Origin: Mycobacterium shigaense
GTDB taxonomy: Bacteria; Actinomycetota; Actinomycetes; Mycobacteriales; Mycobacteriaceae
Length of the DNA stretch: 64,000 nucleotides
Direction of reading: 5' to 3'
NCBI RefSeq assembly: GCF_002356315.1
Contig: NZ_AP018164.1
Coordinates: forward strand, 124,001 to 188,000
The notes under the pieces were generated by a model. That model saw nothing but the letters and a program-made list of their open reading frames with translations, did no database searches and was not told where the DNA came from. The position numbers and the translations under genes are program-made. Positions within the stretch are counted from its first letter, which is position 1, and the number at the start of each line of letters is the position of its first letter. Below are positions 47,856-56,266 of this stretch, one piece after another.

Positions 47856-48770
47856 GTGCCGGTGCAGTTGGCAGCGCGAGCCGAACCTGAATCCACGGTC
47901 GCCGCGCGCACGTCACACAAAAGGGTCGGCGTCGTCGTGCTGCTGGCCGTCGTCGTCGGCGCGATGTTCATGTCGATCGTGCTTTACATCGATGGTGCTG
48001 CGCCGCATCGTGTTTCAAGCGATGGACGGACGGCCGGCACTGGCACCGCCGTGACACTGGACGTCGAGAGTATCCAATCCAATTACAGCCTGCTCATGGG
48101 CAACCTCGAGATCTCGCCGGGATCTGCGCTACTCGATCGGGACACCCAGAGCCTCAAGCAAGACCTCACGGTAGAGGTCACCTCGGTCGCGACGCCGGTC
48201 AAGCGCACCTGGCGCAAGGGCATGCTGCCCGGTGTCATTCCTGTGCCGCTGACCTTGTCGCGTGACGTCGAACGCTGGCCATTCGATCGCTACTACACCG
48301 GACCGATCACGGTCGAATTGTTCGTCGGCGCGGCGCCGACACCCGAACGCGCCCACGTGATGATCGTCGACCGACTGCCTGGCTGGAGGCTCGACTCCGG
48401 GGGGCCCACGAAGTCCAGCCCGTTCGCGCCGTACGAGCTACAGATGCGACGCTCGGTGAGCACCATGGTGTTCGCGATCACCATCCTGTGCATCCTGGTC
48501 GCGATTGCCGGTGCGGCCGTTTTCGTGGCCGTCCAGACACTGCGGGGCCGGCGAAAGTTCCAGTCGCCGCTGACCGCCTGGTACGCGGCCATGCTGTTCG
48601 CGGTGGTCCCGCTCAGAAACGCCCTTCCCGGGTCGCCGGTGTTCGGCAGCTGGATCGACCTGACGATCGTGTTGTGGGTGCTGGTCGCGCTGGTGGTCTC
48701 GATGCTGCTGTACATCGCGAGTTGGTGGCTGCAGCTGCGGACCGGGCCGGACGGCGGCGCGCCCGGCTAG
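47856..48770 (+). CDS. DUF4436 membrane protein
   Basis: 304 residues from GTG 47856 with a GGGAGG site upstream. One N-terminal helix (VGVVVLLAVVVGAMFMSIVL), an extracytoplasmic beta-rich domain (VTLDVESIQSNYSLLMGNLE; VPLTLSRDVERWPFDRYYTG) and three C-terminal helices (from FAITILCILVAIAGAAVF on). Function unknown. The stop shares CTAG with the stop of the convergent LacI gene. Confidence 0.78.
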   Translation: MPVQLAARAEPESTVAARTSHKRVGVVVLLAVVVGAMFMSIVLYIDGAAPHRVSSDGRTAGTGTAVTLDVESIQSNYSLLMGNLEISPGSALLDRDTQSLKQDLTVEVTSVATPVKRTWRKGMLPGVIPVPLTLSRDVERWPFDRYYTGPITVELFVGAAPTPERAHVMIVDRLPGWRLDSGGPTKSSPFAPYELQMRRSVSTMVFAITILCILVAIAGAAVFVAVQTLRGRRKFQSPLTAWYAAMLFAVVPLRNALPGSPVFGSWIDLTIVLWVLVALVVSMLLYIASWWLQLRTGPDGGAPG

Positions 48771-49744
48771 GTCGTCGCCCGGACCACGAGGCGGGCGATA
48801 TCGGAGGACTGGGGCGCCGCTTCGGCGGGATACCCCAACTGGTCGTAGACGGCGGCAAGCGCGACGTCGGCGACGGCGCGTGGTTCGAACTTCACCGTCG
48901 TCAACGGGGGCGTGCTCACCAGCCCCATGGCGCTGGCGTCCGCACCGATCACGGCGAGGTCGTCCGGGCAGCGCAACCGCGCCTGGTGCATGCCGTAGAG
49001 CACCATGCACGCGATCTCATCGCTTTGCGCGCAGACCGCGCTGACACCGTCGCGCACCCACCTGATCACCACCTCCTCGGCGGTCTCGGGGGTGACCACG
49101 GCGACGGCCAGTGGCGGTAGTTGGCGCGACCGCGTCGCGCGTGAGACGCCTTCGAACCAGTAATCGCCCAGCTCGCGCCACCGCGGAATTCCGGTGTAGG
49201 CGAAGGCCATTCGCTGATGGCCGCGCGAGACCAGGTGCGCCACCCGCATCTCGCCGACCGACAGGTGGGGTTCGCCGAGCGCGGGCAGCGTGCCGATGTT
49301 GATGTGCGGTATGCCGGCCGCGCGGATCGCGGCGCGGGCTGCGGCGCTGAGCGGGAACAAGCTGGTGACCGCGATCGGGTCGAGGTTTTGAATCGCATCC
49401 ACCACGTGCCGGTCGTCCTCGGTCTCGAAGATCTGCACCTGCAGCAGGCCCAGCCGGGCCAAGGCGGTGGTCATGCGACTGCCTGCCTGCATGGGCATCT
49501 CGCCCAGCGCCACGTGCGGGACCACGTAGACAACCACGCTGCTCTTGCCGCGGGCGAGATTGCGGGCGGCGAGATTGGGCCGGTAACCCAGTGACTGCGC
49601 CGCGCGGTGGACCGCGTCGCGGGTTTGCGGGGAGATCTTGCGGCCCTGGGCGTTGTTCAGGACGTAGCTGACGGTCGCCGTCGACACCCCGGCCAACCGG
49701 GCCACGTCGGCGTTGGTCGGACGGGCAAACTTGTTTGCCGTCAT
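48767..49744 (-). CDS. LacI-family regulator
   Basis: 325 residues from ATG 49744; GTG 49771 would add nine. The helix-turn-helix NADVARLAGVSTATVSYVLN and hinge RPNLAARNLARGKS are clear, followed by a periplasmic-binding-protein-like domain (LAVIGADASAMGLVSTPPLTTV). It is divergent from the amidohydrolase operon at 49973, which it probably controls through the palindromes between them. Confidence 0.87.
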   Translation of the reverse strand: MTANKFARPTNADVARLAGVSTATVSYVLNNAQGRKISPQTRDAVHRAAQSLGYRPNLAARNLARGKSSVVVYVVPHVALGEMPMQAGSRMTTALARLGLLQVQIFETEDDRHVVDAIQNLDPIAVTSLFPLSAAARAAIRAAGIPHINIGTLPALGEPHLSVGEMRVAHLVSRGHQRMAFAYTGIPRWRELGDYWFEGVSRATRSRQLPPLAVAVVTPETAEEVVIRWVRDGVSAVCAQSDEIACMVLYGMHQARLRCPDDLAVIGADASAMGLVSTPPLTTVKFEPRAVADVALAAVYDQLGYPAEAAPQSSDIARLVVRATT

Positions 49745-49811
49745 CGTGCCTTTTCCCCCGGGCCCGGCCATGGCTCATGGTGGCACGCGACACCAGGCTG
49801 CGGGGCGTGAT

Positions 49812-49827
49812 CGGGCGATATCGCCCG
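49812..49827. promoter_or_regulatory. Perfect 16-bp palindrome, candidate LacI operator
   Basis: CGGGCGAT followed by ATCGCCCG, without spacer, 68 bases upstream of the LacI gene start and 146 before the amidohydrolase ATG. LacI-family operators are commonly such even palindromes. Confidence 0.55.
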
Positions 49828-49840
49828 GACAAATCCAACA

Positions 49841-49851
49841 GACTAATAGTC
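49841..49851. promoter_or_regulatory. Short palindrome GACTA-A-TAGTC
   Basis: An 11-bp inverted repeat in the same divergent region, AT-rich compared with its surroundings. It could overlap a promoter or be a second regulator site. Weak on its own. Confidence 0.35.
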
Positions 49852-49972
49852 ACTCAAATCAAGCCGAGTTAGTGGGATTAGTCGGCGACAATTCGCCGGA
49901 ATACACGCTTTTGGTGCATTGACAGTGCATTCGATACCATTGTCTACTAGTCACATAGCGAAGGAATGTGAC

Positions 49973-51322
49973 ATGAACAAGGACGATCTGATCCTGATCA
50001 GCGTGGACGATCACATCGCCGAGCCGGCCGACATGTTCGACGCGCACGTCCCCGCCAAATACCGGGATCGGGCCCCGCGGGTCGTGCTCGAGCCCGACGG
50101 CATCCAGCAGTGGTACTACGGCGACGTGCGCGGCCGGAACATGGGCCTCAACGCCGTCGCGGGCAAGCCGCGCGAGATGTACAACATCGACGCCTCGCGC
50201 TACGACGAGATGCGGCCCGGCTGCTTCAACGTCGACGAGCGGGTCCGCGACATGAACGCCGGCGGCCAGCTGGCGGGCCTGAACTTCCCGAACTTCACCG
50301 GCTTCTCCGGCCAAGTGCTCAACCAGGGCCCCGACCGCGACGTCAACCTGGTGATGATCAAGGCCTACAACGACTGGCACATCGACGAGTGGTGTGCGGC
50401 TTACCCGGGCCGGTTTATTCCGTGCGGCATCCTGCCGCTGTACGACGTCGCCGAGGCGGCCAAGGAAGTCAACCGCCTGGCCGACAAGGGGTGTCACGCT
50501 GTGACGTTCTCCGAGAACCCAGAAGCGTTGCAAATGCCCAGCATTCACACCAGGTATTGGTATCCGCTGTTCGAGGCCGTGTGCGAGAACAAGACGGTGC
50601 TGTGCACGCATGTCGGCTCCGCTTCGCGGTCTGCGCAGGTGTCGACGGACGCGCCGCCCAGCGTTCAGATGACGGCGTCGTCGATGATGAGCATGTTCAC
50701 CTTCACCGAGCTGATCTGGGCCGAATTCTGGACCGATTTCCCGCAACTGAAGTTCTCACTCACCGAGGGTGACGTCGGCTGGATCCCCTACTTCCTGTGG
50801 CGGGCCGAGCACGTCTACAACCGGCACTCGGGCTGGACGCTGGCGCAATTCCCGCCCGGCTACGACGGGCCCATCGATGTATTCAAGCGGCACTTCTACA
50901 CCTGCTTCATCAGCGACAAGGTCGGCGTGCACAACATGGACTGGTTCAACGAGGACATGCTGTGCTGGGAATCCGACTTCCCGCATTCCGACAGCAACTG
51001 GCCGTTCGCACCCGAGGACATCATCGCGACGATGGGTCATCTCGACGACGCGGTCATCAACAAGATCACCCACGAAAACGCCATGGCCGCATACTCGTTC
51101 GACCCGTTCGAACACGTCCCGAAGGAGCATGCGCGGGCCGGGCAGCTGCGAGCACAGGCCACCGATGTCGACGTGGTCACCCACGTCGGCCGCCGGGCCA
51201 GTCAGCGGGACAGGGACGCTTGGACGCGGATGACACAGTTCGCGCTGCGGGCGCAGGTCTCGGGGCAGGCGACGGTCGAGGCGGCCGGTATCGCCGGGCG
51301 CGCCACCACCCTGGGCAACTGA
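49973..51322 (+). CDS. Amidohydrolase-2 family metal-dependent hydrolase
   Basis: 449 residues with an AAGGA ribosome site. LISVDDHIAEPADMFDAHVP is the usual start of this mycobacterial group, with the first metal ligands in DDH. VLCTHVGSAS, LTEGDVGWIPYFLWRAEH and CWESDFPHSDSNWP supply further His and Asp ligands. Related enzymes are hydrolases or decarboxylases of aromatic and steroid acids. It leads an operon with the CoA-transferase two bases downstream, so its product is probably an acid to be activated. Confidence 0.84.
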   Translation: MNKDDLILISVDDHIAEPADMFDAHVPAKYRDRAPRVVLEPDGIQQWYYGDVRGRNMGLNAVAGKPREMYNIDASRYDEMRPGCFNVDERVRDMNAGGQLAGLNFPNFTGFSGQVLNQGPDRDVNLVMIKAYNDWHIDEWCAAYPGRFIPCGILPLYDVAEAAKEVNRLADKGCHAVTFSENPEALQMPSIHTRYWYPLFEAVCENKTVLCTHVGSASRSAQVSTDAPPSVQMTASSMMSMFTFTELIWAEFWTDFPQLKFSLTEGDVGWIPYFLWRAEHVYNRHSGWTLAQFPPGYDGPIDVFKRHFYTCFISDKVGVHNMDWFNEDMLCWESDFPHSDSNWPFAPEDIIATMGHLDDAVINKITHENAMAAYSFDPFEHVPKEHARAGQLRAQATDVDVVTHVGRRASQRDRDAWTRMTQFALRAQVSGQATVEAAGIAGRATTLGN

Positions 51323-51324
51323 GC

Positions 51325-53664
51325 GTGGGAGCCGAGGCCCCGTTCGCCGGCTGGCGCGTCCTGGAGTTGTCCAACGGTATTGCCGTGTCGTACGCCGGCA
51401 AGATGTTCGCCGACGCGGGCGCCGAGGTGGTGAAAGTCGAGTCCCCGCAGGGCGATCGCCTGCGCGCGAGGTCTGCCGGGGGGCCGCCCGGAGCATTGTT
51501 CGGCTACCTGGCCGCCGGCAAGAAATCGGTGGTCGCCTCCGATCATGCCGAAGTCCGGCCGCTGTTGGCCGGCGCCGACGTCGTTCTCACCGACCTGACC
51601 GGCGGATGGACCTTGCACGACATCACCGCGCGCACCGGCGATTCGGCGGTGGTGGTCTGCGTGACGCCGTTCGGAACGACGGGACCCTACGTCGACGAGG
51701 GCGTGGTGGCCAACGAATTCATCCTGCAGGCCTTGTGCGGATCGACCGCCGGACGCGGCTGGCCGGACGACGAGCCCGTGCAGGCCGGCGGCCAGCTCGG
51801 TGACTGGTTGTCGGGCACGTTCGCCGCGGCGGTCGGCGCGGCCTGCGCCCGGCATGCCGCCCGGGGCGGTGGCGGCGAGGTCATCGACGTCTCCGCCTAC
51901 GAGGCGATGGTGATCGCGATGGGCGGCCTCTCGGCGATGTCGGCCAGTGTCCTGGGCGCGGATTCCCTGATCAGCCAACGCAGTCTGGAACTGCCCTCCA
52001 TCGTTCCGACCGCCGACGGCCTGGTGGGCTTCTGCACGATCACCGCGCAGCAGTTCCAGGATTTCCTGGTGATGATCGATCGTGCCGACCTGGTCGACGA
52101 CGCCGAGCTGGCATCGTTCGCCGGGCGCGTCGCGCGCCGCGACGAGTTCCTCGGCATGGTCACCGAGTGGGCGCGGACCCGCACCACGAGCGAGATCGTC
52201 GACCTCGCGGTGGCCTTCCGAATCCCGGTGGCCCCCATCGCCACACCGGCCACGCTGCCCGACGTCGATCACTTCGTCACACGCGGCGTGTTCGTCGAGT
52301 CGGAACTCGGGGCGCTGCAGCCGCGGGTGCCGTATCGCAGCGCCGCCATCGCGACGAAGCCGCCCGGGCGTCCACCGCTGCTGGGCGCCGATACCGGCAA
52401 TGTGCACTGGCCGCCTCGCCCGCATCGACGCGGGCCCGCCGATCCGGACGCGCTGCCGTTGGCCGACATCCGAATTACCGACTTCACCGCGTTCTGGGCG
52501 GGGCCGGTCGCGACCCAATTCCTCGGCGCTCTCGGCGCCGACGTGGTCAAGCTCGAAGGTGTGCGCCGGCCGGACGGCATGCGTTATTCCGCCGGACGAC
52601 CCCCGGACTGGGACCAGTGGTGGGAATGGGGGCCGGTTTTCCTGTGCAGCAACAGCAACAAGCGCGACGTGAGCGTCGAACTCAGTACGGACGCCGGCCG
52701 GTCACTCGCGTTGCAGCTCGTCGCCGTCAGCGATCTCGTGCTGGAGAACTTCTCGCCCAGGGTGATGGAGAACTTCCGCCTGGACTGGGACGCCGTCGCG
52801 GCCGCGAATCCTCGTGCGATCATGGTGCGGATGCCCGCATTCGGCCTCGACGGCCCGTGGCGCGATCGGGTCGGCTTCGCACAGACGATGGAACAGGCGA
52901 CCGGAATGGCTTGGACAACAGGTCATTCCGACGGCCCGCCGGTGATTCCGCGCGGTGTGTGCGACCCGATAGCCGGTTTGCACGCCGCCTTCGCCGCCAT
53001 CGCGGCGCTGGCGGTCCGTGACCGGCGGGGTGCGGGCATGCTCGTGGAATCGACGATGGTGGAATCGGCGTTGAACGTGGCCGCCGAAATGCTGGTCGAG
53101 TATTCCCGCAATGGAATCCAATTGCGCCGGGCGGGAAATCGTGGCGTCGAGGCGACACCGCAGGGCGTCTACCGCTGCGCCGGCGACGACGACTGGGTGG
53201 CCCTCAGCGCGCTCGACGACACCGCCCGGGCGGCGCTGGCGAACCTCATCGGGCTTCCCGAACTGGATGCCGACGAGGCCGGCTGGCGCGATCGGGCCGA
53301 CGAGGTCGACAAGCTGATCGCCGACTGGGCCGCACGACGTTCGCTGGCCGAGGCCGTCGACGCCCTGCGGGCGGTGAGGGTGCCGGCGGCCCCGGTCACG
53401 GAATCGCCCGCGCTGCTGAACAATCCGCACCTGCGCGCGCGGGGCTTCTGGGAGAGGGTCGACCACCCGGTCGCCGGCTCCTTCCTGTGCACCGGGATGC
53501 CGTTCGCCTTTGTCGGAAAGCCGCGGCGCTGGATTCGGCGGGTGCCGCCGCTGTACGGCCAGCACAGCGACGAGGTGTTGACGGGTCTGCTGGGGCACAG
53601 CCCGCAAGAGGTGGCACAGTTGCGGGCCGCGGGGGCCACCGGTGTCCGGCCGGCGGGCCTGTGA
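51325..53664 (+). CDS. Fused tandem CaiB/BaiF (class III) CoA-transferase
   Basis: 779 residues from GTG 51325. Two class III CoA-transferase units in one chain. The first has WRVLELSNGIAVSYAGKMFADAGAEVVKVE and GGQLGDWLSGTFAAAVGAA. The second, from about 385, has DIRITDFTAFWAGPVATQFLGALGADVVKLEG, DLVLENFSPRVMENF and GVCDPIAGLHAAFAA with the likely catalytic Asp. It moves CoA between carboxylic acids. Usually two such chains pair; here they are fused. Confidence 0.87.
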   Translation: MGAEAPFAGWRVLELSNGIAVSYAGKMFADAGAEVVKVESPQGDRLRARSAGGPPGALFGYLAAGKKSVVASDHAEVRPLLAGADVVLTDLTGGWTLHDITARTGDSAVVVCVTPFGTTGPYVDEGVVANEFILQALCGSTAGRGWPDDEPVQAGGQLGDWLSGTFAAAVGAACARHAARGGGGEVIDVSAYEAMVIAMGGLSAMSASVLGADSLISQRSLELPSIVPTADGLVGFCTITAQQFQDFLVMIDRADLVDDAELASFAGRVARRDEFLGMVTEWARTRTTSEIVDLAVAFRIPVAPIATPATLPDVDHFVTRGVFVESELGALQPRVPYRSAAIATKPPGRPPLLGADTGNVHWPPRPHRRGPADPDALPLADIRITDFTAFWAGPVATQFLGALGADVVKLEGVRRPDGMRYSAGRPPDWDQWWEWGPVFLCSNSNKRDVSVELSTDAGRSLALQLVAVSDLVLENFSPRVMENFRLDWDAVAAANPRAIMVRMPAFGLDGPWRDRVGFAQTMEQATGMAWTTGHSDGPPVIPRGVCDPIAGLHAAFAAIAALAVRDRRGAGMLVESTMVESALNVAAEMLVEYSRNGIQLRRAGNRGVEATPQGVYRCAGDDDWVALSALDDTARAALANLIGLPELDADEAGWRDRADEVDKLIADWAARRSLAEAVDALRAVRVPAAPVTESPALLNNPHLRARGFWERVDHPVAGSFLCTGMPFAFVGKPRRWIRRVPPLYGQHSDEVLTGLLGHSPQEVAQLRAAGATGVRPAGL

Positions 53665-53676
53665 AGGGGCGCTGAC

Positions 53677-54030
53677 ATGGCCGTCACGTTGTGTGTGCCG
53701 CCGCGCCCCGGCGAGTTGTGTGCCCCGGTCCGCTTCCTGGTCCGCCAGGACTCCGTCGTGATGGAGCTGACCGCGCGGCATCGCATCGTCAGCGTCGAGT
53801 GGGACGAGCGCGAACACGCGGTGGCGATGGTCGTCGAGATCACCGACCCGCAGACCGCGCGGCCAGTCGACGTGCGCATCGACGTCGTGGAAAGAGGCGT
53901 GGCGCCAGGAGCCAAATCCGACGCCGGATCCTCGAATGCGCGGACAGCCACCATCGGCACCGTTGTGCGGGGCGGCCGCCAATGCGACGTAGTGGGCACC
54001 TATCTAGGGGTAGTAGCGGATGAAAATTGA
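53677..54030 (+). CDS. Small protein of unknown function in the catabolic operon
   Basis: 117 residues from ATG, 12 bases after the CoA-transferase and 12 before the next thiolase-like gene, so it fills the operon exactly. The sequence has beta-rich character (IVSVEWDEREHAVAMVVEITD; IGTVVRGGRQCDVVGTYLGVV). No family recognised. Support comes from position and frame more than from similarity. Confidence 0.55.
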   Translation: MAVTLCVPPRPGELCAPVRFLVRQDSVVMELTARHRIVSVEWDEREHAVAMVVEITDPQTARPVDVRIDVVERGVAPGAKSDAGSSNARTATIGTVVRGGRQCDVVGTYLGVVADEN

Positions 54031-54042
54031 AGGGCCACAAGG

Positions 54043-55203
54043 GTGAGCAGGAGACCGCGCACCGCGGCAATCGTCGGGGTGCACAACACCCGGCAGGGGC
54101 GCCGCCTGGACGGAGAGACCTCACGCGGCCTGGCGCTCAAGGCGATCCAGGGTGCGCTCGGCGACGCGGGCCTGACCCTAGACGACGTCGACGGGCTCAG
54201 CGCGGGCCCGCTGTCCACCGCGTTGATCTACGACCTGCGGCTGGGGCCGGCGTGGCAGGGGCTGGCGTTCGGGGTGGGCATGATCACCGAGGCGGCCACC
54301 GCGATCGAACACGGCATGGCCGATGTGGTGGTCCTGGTCGCCGCCCAGGCGGGCGAATACCGCGATCACGAGTCGACGGCCCCGTGGACGCGGCCCGAGA
54401 ACGAATTCGTCGCGCCGTGGGGGATGTTCACCACCGCAGAGTTCGCGCTGATCGCCCGGCGGCACATGCACCGCTTCGGCACCACGCGCGAGCAGTTGTC
54501 GATGGTCGCGGCGACCATCCGTAACAACGGGTCGCAAAACCCGGAAGCCGTGTACTACCAACGCGGCCCGTTCACGCCCGACGACATCACCGCCTCCCGG
54601 CCCATCGCGGACCCGTTCCATCTGCTCGACTGCGCCACCACCTCCGAGGGCGGTTGTGCGCTGGTCGTCGCCAACGTCGATGAAATCGACGTCACAAGCC
54701 AGCCGATCTACGTGTTGGGCAGCGGGGCGGACTTTCACGGCCCGTCGTATCAGCATCCGCCCGCGTGGGATCTGGCTGGCCGGCGCGGTGACTACGTCAA
54801 CGGTCTGGTCGGCGGACGCGCCGCCGACCTCGCGTTCAGCCACGCCGGCCTGCGCCGCGACGAGGTCGACGTGCTGGAACTCTACGACCCGTTCTCGTTC
54901 GAAATCATCCGCCAGCTCGAGGCTTTCGGATTCTGCGGCGAGGGCGAGGGCGGCCCGTTCGTCGCCGACGGCCACATCGCCATCGACGGCAGCCATCCGA
55001 TCACCACCGACGGAGGGACCATGTCTTTCAGCCACGCGGGATCCAATCCGCAGATGATGCAGCGCGCCATCCGAGCCGTCCAGCAGTTGCGCGGCGATGC
55101 CGGTGGCCTGCAGGTGCCCGACGCGCATATTGCGTTGTGCAGCAACGGCGGAGCGGGCGCGCTGTTCACCACGCTGCTGATCCTGGGGGACGAGCGACCA
55201 TGA
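54043..55203 (+). CDS. Thiolase-fold protein, second Ltp2-like retro-aldolase candidate
   Basis: 386 residues from GTG. TAAIVGVHNTRQGRR and KAIQGALGDAGLTLDDVDG open the thiolase fold. The region of the thiolase nucleophile reads WQGLAFGVGMITEAATAIEHG, without Cys. DVLELYDPFSFEIIRQLEAFGFC and TDGGTMSFSHAGSNP match the SCP-x/Ltp branch. It overlaps the following DUF35 gene (ATGA), the same pair as at 43-45 kb. Likely carbon-carbon lyase on a CoA ester. Confidence 0.82.
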   Translation: MSRRPRTAAIVGVHNTRQGRRLDGETSRGLALKAIQGALGDAGLTLDDVDGLSAGPLSTALIYDLRLGPAWQGLAFGVGMITEAATAIEHGMADVVVLVAAQAGEYRDHESTAPWTRPENEFVAPWGMFTTAEFALIARRHMHRFGTTREQLSMVAATIRNNGSQNPEAVYYQRGPFTPDDITASRPIADPFHLLDCATTSEGGCALVVANVDEIDVTSQPIYVLGSGADFHGPSYQHPPAWDLAGRRGDYVNGLVGGRAADLAFSHAGLRRDEVDVLELYDPFSFEIIRQLEAFGFCGEGEGGPFVADGHIAIDGSHPITTDGGTMSFSHAGSNPQMMQRAIRAVQQLRGDAGGLQVPDAHIALCSNGGAGALFTTLLILGDERP

Positions 55204-55622
55204 CTTCCGAGTCCCTGCGCCCGCAGACCGGGCCCGTGCCCCACGCCAGCAGTCAGCTCAGCATCCCGTTCTGGCGGGGCTGCGCCGAGGAGGAGCTGCG
55301 TTACCAGCGCTGCGCGTCGTGCGATGAGGCCAACTTCCCGCCGACCGAACACTGCCGCCAATGCCTTTCGCTCGACCTGCGGTGGACCACCAGCGGGGGG
55401 TTCGGCGAGATCTACAGCTGGACGGTGGTCTACCGCCCGGTGTCGCCCGAGTTCGCACCGCCCTATGCGCCGGCCATCATCACCCTCGACGAGGGGTACC
55501 AGATGTTGAGCAATGTCGTCGGGGTCACGCCCGAGGACCTGGCGGTCGGGATGCGCGTTCGGGTGCGATTCCATGCGGTCGGCCCGGACCTGACCCTGCC
55601 GTACTTCACCGAGTTCTCGTGA
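55200..55622 (+). CDS. DUF35 OB-fold protein with intact zinc ribbon
   Basis: 140 residues. The zinc ribbon is complete: RCASCDEANFPPTEHCRQC. The OB-fold follows with GGFGEIYSWTVVYRPVSPEF and GVTPEDLAVGMRVRVRF. This is the usual partner of thiolase-fold aldolases and differs from the cysteine-free copy at 44421. Overlaps both neighbours (ATGA before, GTGA after). Confidence 0.86.
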   Translation: MTSESLRPQTGPVPHASSQLSIPFWRGCAEEELRYQRCASCDEANFPPTEHCRQCLSLDLRWTTSGGFGEIYSWTVVYRPVSPEFAPPYAPAIITLDEGYQMLSNVVGVTPEDLAVGMRVRVRFHAVGPDLTLPYFTEFS

Positions 55623-56266
55623 GCCCCGTCCGCACCAGCAACGGCCTGCCGGCGACGGCTTACCTGGTGCTGGGCGTGCTGGCTGCCAACGACGAACAAC
55701 TCACCGCCGGCGAGATCAAGGTGCGGGCCGAACTGTCCGTCGGCCACTTCTACTGGTCCCCCTCGGTCAGCCACGTGCGACGTGAGCTCAGCCGGCTGCT
55801 GCAGCGGGGGATGGTGAGGCAGATCCGTGCCCAAACCGGCAAGCGCGCGATTACGCTTTACGAGACAACGGATTCCGGGCTCGACGCGCTGCGGCAGTGG
55901 GTCCAGCTCTTTCCCGGCCAGGACCAGGTAGTCATCAAACACCCGGTCATCTTGAAGACCTGGCTCGCGCGCGGCGAGGATCCCGAGCGCATCGTCGACA
56001 CGCTGGATCGGCACCTCGAGTCGACCCGGGCCCGGCTGGACGAGGCGCTGTGGTCGCGGCAGCGCTCCCGTGAGCTGGGCATCGTCGACGACCCGGACCA
56101 ACGCTTTTCGTTTGCCGTCCTGGATTACGCGATTCGCGGTCTGTACTCCGAGATCTCCAACATCTCCCAGCTACGTGACGAAATCGCCAGCGGCACAACC
56201 AAGGATCCCGTCACCCGGGTGCGACGGGCGAAGGGGCAGATCCGACGCCGGGCACCGAAGAGCTAG
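55619..56266 (+). CDS. PadR-family regulator
   Basis: 215 residues from GTG overlapping the DUF35 stop. LPATAYLVLGVLAANDEQLTAGEIKVRAEL then VSHVRRELSRLLQRGMVRQI is a PadR-type winged helix, with a helical C-terminal domain (LDRHLESTRARLDEALWSRQR). As last gene of the operon it may sense a pathway product. Its last 56 bases overlap the 3' end of the convergent CoA ligase gene. Confidence 0.8.
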   Translation: MSPVRTSNGLPATAYLVLGVLAANDEQLTAGEIKVRAELSVGHFYWSPSVSHVRRELSRLLQRGMVRQIRAQTGKRAITLYETTDSGLDALRQWVQLFPGQDQVVIKHPVILKTWLARGEDPERIVDTLDRHLESTRARLDEALWSRQRSRELGIVDDPDQRFSFAVLDYAIRGLYSEISNISQLRDEIASGTTKDPVTRVRRAKGQIRRRAPKS

